64,000 nt of DNA, from NCBI RefSeq assembly GCF_035994185.1, contig NZ_CP108538.1, positions 4,565,501-4,629,500 on the forward strand, given 5' to 3'. A program made the position numbers and the translations under genes. Positions 16,958 to 26,475 of the stretch are shown here, piece by piece (position 1 is the first letter of the stretch; each line of letters starts with the position of its first letter). Below the pieces are notes generated by a model. That model worked only from the letters and a program-made list of their open reading frames with translations. It did not search any database and was not told where the DNA came from. Source of the DNA: Streptomyces sp. NBC_01217 (GTDB taxonomy: Bacteria; Actinomycetota; Actinomycetes; Streptomycetales; Streptomycetaceae).

Positions 16958-19117
16958 TCAGCGCCCGAGCCGCCCTCGGACCATGCCGACCATGCCGTTG
17001 ATCTCTTCGATCCGCATCCGCTTGGCGGCGACGAAGAAGATGCCCAGCAGAACGGCCCCACCGCAGATCAGCGCGACGAGGGAGCCGAAGGCGCCTTCGC
17101 CGAGGCCCAGGAGGACAGCGAAGCCGACGGCGCCGCCGAGCACCGCTGCCGGGATGGCGGCCAGGCACAGACGGGCATAGGTGCGTACGACGTGGGCGCC
17201 GTCCAGATCGCCGCCCAGCCGGTTGCGCAGCCGCCGCCAGGCGATGCCCACGCCGACGGCGTAGGCGAGTCCGTACGAGGCAGCCATACCGACCACGGCC
17301 CACTGGGCCGGCAGGACCACGTAGCAGAGGGCCGAGGCTGCCGCGTTGACCGCGGCGACGATGACTGTGTTGTAGAAGGGCGTCCGGGTGTCCTCGTACG
17401 CGTAGAAGCCTCGCAGCACCACGTACTGCACGGAGTACGGGATGAGACCGAGACCGAAGGCCATGAGGATGAATCCCATGGAGCGGGCGGCTTCGGTGCC
17501 TGCGGAGGCGTACAGGAGGGTGCACATCGGCAGGCCGAGGGCGAGGAACGTGAAGGCCACCGGCACGATCGCCACGGCCGAGTTCCGCAGCCCCTGGGAG
17601 ATGTCGTCGCGTACGGCGCCCGGGTCGCCGTCGTGTGCGGCGCGGGAGATGCGGGGCAGCAGGGCCGCCATGACCGACACGGTGATGATGGCCTGCGGCA
17701 TGCCCCAGATGAGCTGGGCGTTGGAGTACGCGAGGAAGCCGGTGCCGTCCTTGCCGGACAGCTTGCCCGCCGAGGTCGCGAGCTGGGTGACGACGATCAC
17801 GCCTGCCTGGTTGGCCAGGACGAACAGGACGGTCCACTTGGCCAGCTTGATCGTCTTGCCGAGCCCGTGTCCCTTCCAGTCGAAGCGCGGGCGGAACCGG
17901 AAGCCGGCCTCACGCAGATACGGGACCATGGCCAGGGCCTGGACGACCAGACCGAGCAGCGTGCCGATGCCGAGGAGCCGGATGCCCTCCGGCGGGATCG
18001 TCTGGACGCCCATCCGGGATTCGGCGGAGGTGCCGTAGACCCAGATGAACATGCCGAACGTGAAGATCATGACGATGTTGTTGAGGACCGGGGTCCACAT
18101 CATCGCGCCGAACCTGCCGCGGGCGTTGAGGATCTGGCCCATCACGACATGGACGCCCATGAAGAAGATGGTCGGCAGGCAGTACCGGGCGAAGGTCACG
18201 GCGACGCTGTTGGCGGCCGTGTCCCTGGCGATTGTCGGCGACATCATGTGGATCAGCCACGGAGCGGCGAAGACCGCGATCGCGACGATCACGCCGAGTG
18301 CGACCATCACGAGGGTCAGCAGCCGGTTCGCGTAGGCCTCGCCGCCGTCCTCGTCGTCCTTCATGGACCGCACGAGTTGGGGGACGAAGACCGAGTTCAG
18401 CCCGCCGCCCACGGTGAGGATGTAGATCATTGTCGGCAGGGTGTAGGCGATGGTGAAGCTGTCGCCGAGCAGTGCCGCACCGAGCGCGGCGGTGATCACG
18501 AGACTGCGGACGAATCCGGTGAGCCGGGACACGAGCGTGCCGGCCGCCATCACCGCACTGGACTTCAGCAGCCCTGAGGCCCGGCCGGCGGCCTTCGGCG
18601 GAGCGGGCGCCGGGGCCGGCTGGGGCTCGGCGGGAACGGGAGAGGAACCCGTCGGGCCCTCCTGGTCCCGGAACAGGTGCGCGAAGGCGTCAGGCTGCTC
18701 GTGCTCCTGGGACGCCTGGCTGACGAGATCGTCCACTCCGACGAACTGGGTGGTCGCCGGGTCGTCGCCGTACGGTAGGCCCCGCAACGGGCCGTCGGGC
18801 TCGGGCGGCGGGGGCTGCGCCCAGATGCGCGGATCGGGTGCGTACTGCGCCGCGGGCGGCTGCTGGTAGAGCGCCTGGGGCTGCTGGTAGGTGCCGGGGG
18901 GCGGCGGCGGGTGCGCGGCGCGGTCGTAGAGCGCCTCGTTCACCGGGTCCTGGACGGACAGATCCTGGGCCCGGTAGGGATCGTGGTCGTATGCGGCCTG
19001 CAGGTACGGATCGGGCGTCGGCGGGACCTGGCCCGGCTCGGGCGGCAGCGGAGGCCCGCCGGAAGACCCGGCTCCGCCCGCACCCTGACCGCGGTCACCG
19101 TCGTACGGCGCGTTCAT
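16958..19117 (-). CDS. murJ: Lipid II flippase MurJ (MviN)
   Basis: MurJ moves the peptidoglycan precursor lipid II across the membrane. The 719-residue protein has a roughly 180-residue disordered Pro/Gln/Tyr-rich cytoplasmic N-terminus, common in Streptomyces. The polytopic MOP-superfamily core starts at SSAVMAAGTLVSRLTGFVRSLV. Family landmarks are GDSFTIAYTLPTMIYIL and GGGLNSVFVPQLVRSM. The gene sits 140 bp before the pseudokinase and 49 bp after the DUF6049-like gene on the same strand, so the three are probably cotranscribed. Confidence 0.94.
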   Translation of the reverse strand: MNAPYDGDRGQGAGGAGSSGGPPLPPEPGQVPPTPDPYLQAAYDHDPYRAQDLSVQDPVNEALYDRAAHPPPPPGTYQQPQALYQQPPAAQYAPDPRIWAQPPPPEPDGPLRGLPYGDDPATTQFVGVDDLVSQASQEHEQPDAFAHLFRDQEGPTGSSPVPAEPQPAPAPAPPKAAGRASGLLKSSAVMAAGTLVSRLTGFVRSLVITAALGAALLGDSFTIAYTLPTMIYILTVGGGLNSVFVPQLVRSMKDDEDGGEAYANRLLTLVMVALGVIVAIAVFAAPWLIHMMSPTIARDTAANSVAVTFARYCLPTIFFMGVHVVMGQILNARGRFGAMMWTPVLNNIVMIFTFGMFIWVYGTSAESRMGVQTIPPEGIRLLGIGTLLGLVVQALAMVPYLREAGFRFRPRFDWKGHGLGKTIKLAKWTVLFVLANQAGVIVVTQLATSAGKLSGKDGTGFLAYSNAQLIWGMPQAIITVSVMAALLPRISRAAHDGDPGAVRDDISQGLRNSAVAIVPVAFTFLALGLPMCTLLYASAGTEAARSMGFILMAFGLGLIPYSVQYVVLRGFYAYEDTRTPFYNTVIVAAVNAAASALCYVVLPAQWAVVGMAASYGLAYAVGVGIAWRRLRNRLGGDLDGAHVVRTYARLCLAAIPAAVLGGAVGFAVLLGLGEGAFGSLVALICGGAVLLGIFFVAAKRMRIEEINGMVGMVRGRLGR

Positions 19118-19166
19118 CGAAACCCCACCTCATCGTCCCCGGCCGACAGGCCACGACAGACATCGC

Positions 19167-21455
19167 TCAACGTTCCACTTTCTCACCCGGGCCCGAGGGC
19201 GCCCCGTTTTCCGGACCGGTGTCCGGCGTCGGGTCACTCGGCTGCTCGGGTTCACCGCCGTTGTTCCCGGCGGTGCCGCTCGCGTTGGCCCGCTTGCGCT
19301 GGGTGTACATCCTGATGCCTGCGAGGACCAGAAGCAGCAGTCCACCGGCGATCACCAGCAACACGGTCGGAGTGAGCTCGGAGACCTTCACGGTGAAGGT
19401 CATCTCTCCGCCGTACGGCGTGTTGTCCTCGGTGTAGAGCTGCGCGGTCATCTGCACCTGGCCGTTGATGTTGGCCGCCGCGTCGAACTTCACGGACTGG
19501 CTGTGGCCGCCGGCGATCCGGATCGGCTGTTCCGCCACGGCTTCGCCGTCGTTCAGCTTGAGCCGGGTCGGATTCTCCGATTTCAGCCGGAGGACCAGAT
19601 GGTCCACGCCCTGCAGCAGTCTGTTCTGCACAGTCACCGGGATCGTGGCGCTGCGGCCGGACAGGGTGACGTCCGACTTCGAGATGAGCTGAACCTCGTT
19701 GATGAGGCCCTGCAGATAGGTGCGCACCGAGTCCCGGTACTGCTGGGCCTCCAGGGGACTGCCACGCCACGACGTCGACATGGACCGGTTGACCGCGTTG
19801 CCGAAGGGGGTCACCACCCGCTCGGGCTGGGTGAGGATGACCTGGAAGTTGTCGAGCGAGACCTGGGTGGACTTGATGTCCTGGAACGCCTGGGTGGGCA
19901 GCTCCTGGCTCCGGAGCTTCTTCGGGTACTGCGACGACCTGGGGACCCTGGTCGTCGCGTCGGCGTCGGGCTTCGCCTCGGCCGCGTCCACGAGCCCGAG
20001 CGGCTCTGTCCAGCGTTCGTCGTCGAGCGTGTGCAGTGCACTGGCCATCGACTGGGCCTGGGCGACCGTGGGCATCCGCTGCGGTGCGACGACGATGCTT
20101 CGTTCCTTGTCCGTGTCCTGCTCGCTCAGGGCGAGGGTCAGAGCGAGGAACTTCTGTATGGCGAGGGTGGAGCTCCCCGCCTTCGACATGTCGCCCTGGA
20201 AGGCCGTGGAGAGCCGGGCGTCGGTGACCACCGCGGTGGTGCCGCCGCCGATCGGCCGGGCCGCGGTCGGCGTGTACGGCAGACCGCCGGTCTCCTGGAG
20301 GCTGTCGCTGCGGGCGATCACCTTGTGGGCGCCTGCCGAGGTGGCGACATCGACGATCGACGGGTCGATCGCCCCGTCGACGGGCCACGCGAAATCGGTC
20401 GACGGCTTCACATGCAGGATGGTCTGCACCGTTGTTCCGGCCACATCGGTGGCGGTCTGCAGGTGGCTGAGGGTGCCCGACACGTTCTTGCCGCGGTGTG
20501 CGATGGACGCCAGGTCGGGGTCGGCGAACGGCAGCGCGACGACTTCGCCGTCCGCCACAGCGGCCTGTAGCTGGGTGAGCCACTTCTTGGCGACGTCCTG
20601 GTTCTTGCCCGCGACGGTGGTGTCGCCGGACTTGACGCGGTAGTTCCTTGCCATCGCATCGACGCTGGCCAGCAGGTCCGGGTCGATGACCCAGGTCACG
20701 GGCAGCCGACTGCCCAGCGAGACCAGCTGTTCGAGGCGCCCGCCCGGAGCGATTTCGGCGGCCAGGCCGTCGTCCGCGAACACAGGCGTCTGCTGGTCGT
20801 CGGAGCCGGTCTCGGCGGTGACGTGGGCCGATGCGATGAGCGGCCAGAGGTAGGTGACCTTCGTCCTGGAATCGCGCTCCTCTTCCTGCCAGGGCAGGAA
20901 GGTGCGCTGGATCCCCAGGACCTGCTCGTACTGGGCCCGGGAAGTCTGCCCCGACAGTGAGACACCGAGCTGGTAGACGCCGTCGTCGCCGAGCCCCAGT
21001 TTGCCGACGGGGACGGACAGCGAGAAGTTCTGGCTGCCCCCGGAAGGGAGCTTCGCGAACTTCACCGTGTACTTGCCGCCGAGCGGTGCGGGGTCACTGC
21101 CGAGCACGTACCCGGTGCGCTTGGCTGCGGTGTCGATCGACGTCCTGCCGAAGAGCCTCGGGCCCACGCGCAGATCGACCCTCGCGTCCGTGATCGTGTC
21201 CTTGCCCCTGTTGGTCACGGTGCCGGAGACGGTCAGCGTGTCCCCCTTCACCGGCGCGCTAGGAGCGACGCCGGCCAGGGTCACCTTGACCGTTTCGGAG
21301 CCGGTGGGGGCCTTGGTGGTCATGCCGGCCTGTGCGGCGGGCGCGGCCAGCAGAGCAGCGACGAGCGGTGCCCCGATGATCAAGGAGGCTGTGCGCCGCA
21401 GCCACCGGCGAGCAGAAGAGGGACCGATCCCCTGGATGTCTGCCGCCTCGGCCAC
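19167..21455 (-). CDS. DUF6049-like secreted membrane protein upstream of murJ
   Basis: This 762-residue protein has a signal sequence at about 17-43 (LRRTASLIIGAPLVAALLAAPAAQA), a large extracytoplasmic region, and one C-terminal membrane helix (VLLVIAGGLLLLVLAGIRM) followed by a basic, Pro-rich cytoplasmic tail. The extracytoplasmic part has beta-rich segments near both ends and a polysaccharide-deacetylase-like middle (WVIDPDLLASVD, IDPSIVDVATSAGAHKVI). Mycobacteria have an equivalent gene (Rv3909 type) beside mviN. Its function is unknown; a cell-wall role is inferred from conserved linkage. GTG 21455 is the start. Confidence 0.85.
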   Translation of the reverse strand: MAEAADIQGIGPSSARRWLRRTASLIIGAPLVAALLAAPAAQAGMTTKAPTGSETVKVTLAGVAPSAPVKGDTLTVSGTVTNRGKDTITDARVDLRVGPRLFGRTSIDTAAKRTGYVLGSDPAPLGGKYTVKFAKLPSGGSQNFSLSVPVGKLGLGDDGVYQLGVSLSGQTSRAQYEQVLGIQRTFLPWQEEERDSRTKVTYLWPLIASAHVTAETGSDDQQTPVFADDGLAAEIAPGGRLEQLVSLGSRLPVTWVIDPDLLASVDAMARNYRVKSGDTTVAGKNQDVAKKWLTQLQAAVADGEVVALPFADPDLASIAHRGKNVSGTLSHLQTATDVAGTTVQTILHVKPSTDFAWPVDGAIDPSIVDVATSAGAHKVIARSDSLQETGGLPYTPTAARPIGGGTTAVVTDARLSTAFQGDMSKAGSSTLAIQKFLALTLALSEQDTDKERSIVVAPQRMPTVAQAQSMASALHTLDDERWTEPLGLVDAAEAKPDADATTRVPRSSQYPKKLRSQELPTQAFQDIKSTQVSLDNFQVILTQPERVVTPFGNAVNRSMSTSWRGSPLEAQQYRDSVRTYLQGLINEVQLISKSDVTLSGRSATIPVTVQNRLLQGVDHLVLRLKSENPTRLKLNDGEAVAEQPIRIAGGHSQSVKFDAAANINGQVQMTAQLYTEDNTPYGGEMTFTVKVSELTPTVLLVIAGGLLLLVLAGIRMYTQRKRANASGTAGNNGGEPEQPSDPTPDTGPENGAPSGPGEKVER

Positions 21456-21638
21456 GCGCCTACCCGTCCCTCGTCGTTGTCAGTTGGTGTCGATGGTTGT
21501 CGGTTGCTGCGTCCCCGCATGGTAACGATGCGCGCGGGTGCCAAGTGCTGCGGAGTCCGCTACATGATCGGAAGAGTCTCGCAGGACGGGACGAAACCCG
21601 GACGACCGGGCCGGTCCGGGCACGTACCCTTTTCTGTT

Positions 21639-23081
21639 GTGTCGAATGCCAATGAAGACAGCTCCCGTGCCCTGACCCAGGTGCAGCACCGCGCAGTCAG
21701 CGAACTGCTGCGGGTGTCACCGGTCGCCGACGATCTCGCACGCCGTTTCCAGGATGCCGGATTCAGTCTCGCCCTGGTCGGCGGCTCGGTCCGGGACGCG
21801 CTTCTGGGCAGGCTCGGGAACGACCTGGACTTCACGACCGACGCCCGTCCCGAGGCCGTACTGAAGATCGTCCGACCGTGGGCCGACTCGGTATGGGAGG
21901 TCGGGATCGCCTTCGGCACCGTGGGTGTCCAGAAGGACGGATACCAGATCGAAGTCACCACATACAGGTCGGAGGCGTACGACAGGACCTCCCGCAAGCC
22001 CGAGGTGTCCTACGGCGACTCCATCGAGGAAGACCTCGTCCGCCGCGACTTCACGGTCAACGCAATGGCCGTCGCGCTTCCGGAGAAGGACTTCATCGAT
22101 CCTCACGGCGGCCTTGAGGACCTGGCCGAGCGCGTACTGCGCACTCCCGGGACACCGGAGGAGTCGTTCTCCGACGATCCGCTGCGCATGCTGCGTGCTG
22201 CTCGCTTCGCCGCACAGCTGGACTTCGACATCGCCCCCGATGTGGTCGCAGCGATGACGGAAATGGCCGGGCGCATCGAGATCGTCTCCGCCGAGCGGGT
22301 CAGGGAGGAGCTCAACAAACTGCTCCTCTCCACCAACCCCCGCAAGGGGCTGGCACTGCTCGTCGACACGGGACTGGCGCAGCAGGTGCTGCCGGAGCTT
22401 CCCGCTCTGCGTCTGGAAAGTGACGAGCATCACCGTCACAAGGATGTCTATGAGCACTCGCTGACCGTTCTGGAGCAGGCGATCGACCTGGAGGAGGACG
22501 GTCCCGATCTGGTGCTGCGCCTTGCCGCTCTCCTCCATGACATCGGCAAGCCGAGAACGCGGCGCTTCGAGAAGGACGGGCGCGTCTCGTTCCATCACCA
22601 CGAGGTGGTGGGCGCCAAGATGGTCAAGATGCGAATGGCCGCACTCAAGTACTCCAACGACATGGTCAAGGACGTCTCGAAGCTGGTGGAGCTTCATCTG
22701 CGCTTCCACGGCTATGGCGACGGTGAGTGGACCGACTCCGCGGTGCGCCGGTATGTGCGCGATGCGGGGCCTCTTCTGGAGCGGCTGCACAAGCTGACCC
22801 GCTCGGACTGCACCACGCGGAACAAGCGCAAGGCCGCTGCCCTCTCACGGACGTATGACGGGCTTGAGGAGCGCATCGCGCAGCTTCAGGAGCAGGAGGA
22901 GCTGGATGCCATCCGGCCCGATCTGGACGGCAACGAGATCATGAAGACCCTGGGTGTCGGTCCCGGTCCGGTGATCGGTAAGGCCTATGCGTTCCTGCTG
23001 GAGCTGCGCCTGGAGCACGGGCCGATGGAGCATGATGTGGCGGTCGAGAAGCTCAAGGAGTGGTGGGCCTCGCAGAGCTGA
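21639..23081 (+). CDS. cca: CCA tRNA nucleotidyltransferase / poly(A) polymerase family
   Basis: This class II nucleotidyltransferase adds or repairs the CCA end of tRNA. It shows the family loop LVGGSVRDALLG, the metal-binding DLDFTTDARP, and the ATP/CTP selector region RRDFTVNAMA. An HD domain follows (HHRHKDVYEHS ... LAALLHDIGKP). The preferred start is GTG 21639, giving 480 residues. No clear ribosome-binding site precedes it, and a TACCCT at 21626-21631 suggests a leaderless transcript; the frame is open upstream with an ATG at 21564. It is divergent from the DUF6049-like gene. Confidence 0.9.
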   Translation: MSNANEDSSRALTQVQHRAVSELLRVSPVADDLARRFQDAGFSLALVGGSVRDALLGRLGNDLDFTTDARPEAVLKIVRPWADSVWEVGIAFGTVGVQKDGYQIEVTTYRSEAYDRTSRKPEVSYGDSIEEDLVRRDFTVNAMAVALPEKDFIDPHGGLEDLAERVLRTPGTPEESFSDDPLRMLRAARFAAQLDFDIAPDVVAAMTEMAGRIEIVSAERVREELNKLLLSTNPRKGLALLVDTGLAQQVLPELPALRLESDEHHRHKDVYEHSLTVLEQAIDLEEDGPDLVLRLAALLHDIGKPRTRRFEKDGRVSFHHHEVVGAKMVKMRMAALKYSNDMVKDVSKLVELHLRFHGYGDGEWTDSAVRRYVRDAGPLLERLHKLTRSDCTTRNKRKAAALSRTYDGLEERIAQLQEQEELDAIRPDLDGNEIMKTLGVGPGPVIGKAYAFLLELRLEHGPMEHDVAVEKLKEWWASQS

Positions 23082-23133
23082 GACTGCCGGAGGGGCGACC
23101 GGCACCAGCCCGGTCCGGGCGCCGGCAAGGGGC

Positions 23134-23171
23134 GGGCGCGGTCATGTTTCACGTGAAACATGACCGCGCCC
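23134..23171. terminator. parS: 38-bp perfect palindrome centred on parS (left of two)
   Basis: This terminator-like inverted repeat has 19-base arms and its centre is exactly a perfect parS (23146-23159). It lies 53 bp past the cca stop, in the interval between convergent genes. Confidence 0.85.
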
Positions 23172-23177
23172 CGCTGT

Positions 23178-23217
23178 GGCGAGGGGTGCTGTTTCACGTG
23201 AAACAGCACCCCTCGCC
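23178..23217. terminator. parS: 40-bp perfect palindrome centred on parS (right of two)
   Basis: This is a second inverted repeat with 20-base arms, again exactly centred on a perfect parS (23191-23204). It ends 12 bp before the stop of the convergent MFS gene. Together the two palindromes probably act as back-to-back terminators that carry ParB sites. Confidence 0.85.
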
Positions 23218-23229
23218 GTATCCCGCACA

Positions 23230-24498
23230 TCAGAGCGCCCTGTCGGCCCGGCTCCACCGGAACAGCAGCAGGGAGGTGACCGTATAGAGCACGGCTACCC
23301 CGATCACCACCACGAACGACTTCCCATCGGGGGGCAGCATCAGCGCGGAGACCGCGGCAGCACCCACGAACGCCACATTGAACAGCACGTCGTAGAGGGA
23401 GAAGACCCGGCCGCGGAAGGCGTCGTCCACCGAGGTCTGCACCACCGTGTCCGTCGCGATCTTCGCGCCCTGGGTGACGAGTCCGAGGACGAACGCCGCG
23501 ACCAGCATCGGTACGGGGACGAACCACAGCCCCAGCGCGGGTTCGAGGATGGCGGCCGCCGCTGCGCACAGTGCCATCCAGCGGAACCGGCCGAACTGCC
23601 CCACCGCCCAAGGGGTCACCACGGCCGCCGCGAAGAAGCCCGCACCGGAGATCGCCACAGCGAGCCCGAGTAGGGCCAGGCCTTCGGATTCGCTGTTGGA
23701 CCAGGCGTACCGGCAGAGCATCAGCACCATCACGGTCAGCGCCCCGTAGCAGAAGCGGATCACGGTCATGGAGACCAGCGCCCGGGTCGCCTGCTTCCGT
23801 TCCGCCAGATGGCGCAGTCCGCCGGAGAGCCCCCGTGCGGTGATGGCGAACGCGTCCCTCAGACGGATGCGTCGCCCGTCCTGATCCGGCCCGAGGAGCC
23901 CGGTGGCAAGGCTCAGGGATGCCAGCGCCGAAGCAAGGTAGAGAGCCGCGCCCAGCAGTACCACCGCCGCATCGGAGTCGGCGAGTACGAGCCGCACGAT
24001 GAACGCGAGCCCGCCGCCGGCCGTGGCGGCGAGCGTGCCTGCGGTCGGTGAGAGGGAGTTCGCCAGCACGAGCCGGTCCCGGTCGACGACACGCGGCAGC
24101 GCGGCCGAGAGCCCGGCCAGCACGAAGCGGTTGACCGCGGTGACGCATAGCGCCGAGGCGTAGAAGAGCCAGGTGGGCGCGGAGCCGAGGATGAGGAGTG
24201 CGGTGCAGCAGGCGAGTGCGGAGCGCAGCAGATTGCCGTACAGAAAGACCTGACGGCGCGGCCAGCGGTCCAGCAGGACGCCGGCGAAGGGGCCGATGAG
24301 CGAGTACGGCAGCAGCAGCACGGCCATCGCGGAGGCGATGGCCCCCGCCGAGGCCTGTTTCTCCGGGGAGAAGACGACGTGAGCCGCCAGAGCCACCTGG
24401 TAGACGCCGTCGGCCGACTGGGAGAGGAGTCGTACGGCGAGCAGGCGACGGAAGTTCCGAAGGCGCAGAAGGACGCGCAGATCACCTACGACGGGCAT
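23230..24498 (-). CDS. Major facilitator superfamily transporter
   Basis: This polytopic membrane protein of about 422 residues has roughly 12 hydrophobic segments. It contains MFS-type landmarks such as the loop FAGVLLDRWPRRQVFLYGN, which corresponds to motif A between helices 2 and 3. The substrate is unknown. ATG 24498 (MPVVGDLRVLL) is chosen; a GTG five codons upstream at 24513 is also possible. It is convergent with cca, from which it is separated by paired parS palindromes, and lies downstream of the ino1 terminator. Confidence 0.85.
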   Translation of the reverse strand: MPVVGDLRVLLRLRNFRRLLAVRLLSQSADGVYQVALAAHVVFSPEKQASAGAIASAMAVLLLPYSLIGPFAGVLLDRWPRRQVFLYGNLLRSALACCTALLILGSAPTWLFYASALCVTAVNRFVLAGLSAALPRVVDRDRLVLANSLSPTAGTLAATAGGGLAFIVRLVLADSDAAVVLLGAALYLASALASLSLATGLLGPDQDGRRIRLRDAFAITARGLSGGLRHLAERKQATRALVSMTVIRFCYGALTVMVLMLCRYAWSNSESEGLALLGLAVAISGAGFFAAAVVTPWAVGQFGRFRWMALCAAAAAILEPALGLWFVPVPMLVAAFVLGLVTQGAKIATDTVVQTSVDDAFRGRVFSLYDVLFNVAFVGAAAVSALMLPPDGKSFVVVIGVAVLYTVTSLLLFRWSRADRAL

Positions 24499-24517
24499 GC
24501 GATCAAGGGTCACATAC

Positions 24518-24556
24518 GTTGAGGGTCCCCGGGCGTATTACCCGGGGACCCTCAAC
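24518..24556 (-). terminator. Terminator after ino1
   Basis: A 16-bp perfect stem (24518-24533 with 24541-24556) has a 7-base loop. It lies about 70 bp past the ino1 stop and just upstream of the MFS start. Confidence 0.85.
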
Positions 24557-24622
24557 GGTGCGGACAGCAAGGAGCGTTGCCGCTCATCGCCGAGCCGCGC
24601 CGACGCACCGTATGCGGCGGCG

Positions 24623-25705
24623 TCAGTTGGCGACGTCGCCGCGGATGAACTTCTCGACGTTCTCGCGGGCCTCGTCGTCGAAGTACTGCACCGGCGGAGA
24701 CTTCATGAAGTAGGACGACGCGGAGAGGATCGGGCCACCGATGCCGCGGTCCTTGGCGATCTTCGCGGCGCGGACGGCGTCGATGATGACACCGGCGGAG
24801 TTCGGGGAGTCCCAGACCTCGAGCTTGTACTCCAGGTTCAGCGGAACGTCACCGAAGGCGCGGCCCTCGAGGCGCACGTACGCCCACTTGCGGTCGTCCA
24901 GCCAGGCCACGTAGTCCGACGGACCGATGTGGACGTTGTCCGCACCGAGCTCGCGGTCACGGATCTGGGAGGTGACGGCCTGCGTCTTGGAGATCTTCTT
25001 GGACTCGAGGCGCTCACGCTCGAGCATGTTCTTGAAGTCCATGTTGCCGCCGACGTTCAGCTGCATCGTGCGGTCCAGGATGACGCCCCGGTCCTCGAAG
25101 AGCTTCGCCATCACGCGGTGCGTGATGGTGGCGCCGACCTGCGACTTGATGTCGTCGCCGACGATCGGGACACCGGCCTCGGTGAACTTGTCCGCCCACT
25201 CCTTGGTGCCGGCGATGAAGACCGGGAGAGCGTTGACGAACGCGACCTTGGCGTCGATGGCGCACTGCGCGTAGAACTTCGCAGCGACCTCGGAGCCGAC
25301 CGGCAGGTAGCAGACGAGAACGTCGACCTGGCGGTCCTTGAGGATCTGGACGATGTCGACCGGAGCCTCGGTGGACTCCTCGATGGTCTCGCGGTAGTAC
25401 TTGCCCAGGCCGTCGTGGGTGTGGCCGCGCTGGACGGTCACGCCGGTGCTCGGAACGTCGGCGATCTTGATGGTGTTGTTCTCGCTGGCACCGATGGCGT
25501 CCGCGAGGTCGAGGCCGACCTTCTTCGCGTCGACGTCGAAGGCGGCGACGAACTCGACGTCCCGCACGTGGTAGTCGCCGAACTGGACGTGCATCAGACC
25601 GGGCACCTTGCCGGCCGGATCGGCGTCCTTGTAGTACTCGACGCCCTGGACCAGCGAGGCGGCGCAGTTGCCCACGCCGACGATGGCTACGCGAACCGAA
25701 CCCAT
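24623..25705 (-). CDS. ino1: Inositol-1-phosphate synthase (myo-inositol-3-phosphate synthase)
   Basis: This NAD-dependent enzyme converts glucose 6-phosphate to inositol 1-phosphate, the first committed step to phosphatidylinositol and mycothiol in actinobacteria. The 360-residue protein starts [21 protein letters not shown] (Rossmann loop). It contains the conserved [16 protein letters not shown] and [11 protein letters not shown] segments of the family. ATG 25705 is preceded by GGGAG; codons further upstream are not similar. A PadR-type regulator gene lies 62 bp upstream on the same strand, probably in the same transcript. Confidence 0.95.
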   Translation of the reverse strand: MGSVRVAIVGVGNCAASLVQGVEYYKDADPAGKVPGLMHVQFGDYHVRDVEFVAAFDVDAKKVGLDLADAIGASENNTIKIADVPSTGVTVQRGHTHDGLGKYYRETIEESTEAPVDIVQILKDRQVDVLVCYLPVGSEVAAKFYAQCAIDAKVAFVNALPVFIAGTKEWADKFTEAGVPIVGDDIKSQVGATITHRVMAKLFEDRGVILDRTMQLNVGGNMDFKNMLERERLESKKISKTQAVTSQIRDRELGADNVHIGPSDYVAWLDDRKWAYVRLEGRAFGDVPLNLEYKLEVWDSPNSAGVIIDAVRAAKIAKDRGIGGPILSASSYFMKSPPVQYFDDEARENVEKFIRGDVAN

Positions 25706-25767
25706 TCCGGTTGCTCCCTGTGTGTAATGGATGTTCCCGATGAGGCCCCCGCGGATCTGCGGGGACC

Positions 25768-26475
25768 TCACTTTGAGGTGTCGTCGGACGGATCCGGCGG
25801 GGTGTTGGCCCGGTGCCGGGGCAGGCCGTCCGTCTCTCCTGCTGTGTTCTGCTGAGCTTCGCTCCCGGGCGAGGACCGTCGCTGGTCCCGTCCCGACCGC
25901 TCGCTCTCGATGAGCTCGTTCAGCCAGCGCACTTCGCGCTCCACGGACTCCATGCCGTGTCGCTGCAGCTCAAGTGTGTAGTCGTCGAGGCGCTCGCGAG
26001 TGCGGGCCAGCGAGGCCCGCATCTTCTCCAGGCGTTCCTCCAGCCGGCTGCGCCGGCCTTCCAGCACCCGCATCCGCACTTCGTGCTCCGTCTGCCCGAA
26101 GAAGGCGAAACGGGCTGCGAAGTGCTCGTCCTCCCAGGAGTCGGGGCCGGTGTGCGAAAGGAGCTCCTCGAAGTGCTCCTTACCTTCTGCCGTCAGCCGG
26201 TAGACGATCTTGGCGCGACGCCCGGCCAGTGAGGAGGCGGGGGCGACCGCACGGCCGGTCGCGGGCGGAAGGTCGGCCGGGGAGTTTCCCGGCTCCTCGA
26301 TCAACCAGCCGTTGGCGACCAGCGTCTTGAGGCAGGGGTAAAGGGTGCCGTAGCTGAAGGCGCGGAAGATCCCCAGCGAGGTGTTGAGACGTTTGCGCAG
26401 CTCGTACCCGTGCATCGGGGATTCGCGGAGCAGGCCGAGAACGGCGAATTCGAGGATGCCTGAGCGCCTGCTCAA
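25768..26475 (-). CDS. PadR-family transcriptional regulator
   Basis: This 235-residue regulator has an N-terminal winged helix beginning [30 protein letters not shown], then [13 protein letters not shown], the PadR wing and recognition-helix signature. The C-terminal half is a long helical dimerisation region ([23 protein letters not shown]). It starts at TTG 26475 behind GGGAGGAGG. A perfect palindrome (26538-26558) lies just upstream and is a likely auto-operator. Linkage to ino1 suggests it controls inositol-phosphate synthesis. Confidence 0.9.
   Translation of the reverse strand: MSRRSGILEFAVLGLLRESPMHGYELRKRLNTSLGIFRAFSYGTLYPCLKTLVANGWLIEEPGNSPADLPPATGRAVAPASSLAGRRAKIVYRLTAEGKEHFEELLSHTGPDSWEDEHFAARFAFFGQTEHEVRMRVLEGRRSRLEERLEKMRASLARTRERLDDYTLELQRHGMESVEREVRWLNELIESERSGRDQRRSSPGSEAQQNTAGETDGLPRHRANTPPDPSDDTSK

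Noticed and set aside
17192..18577. Long frame antisense to murJ
   Set aside because: It has Asp/Gly/His-rich composition without motifs, opposite a gene with clear MOP-family helices.
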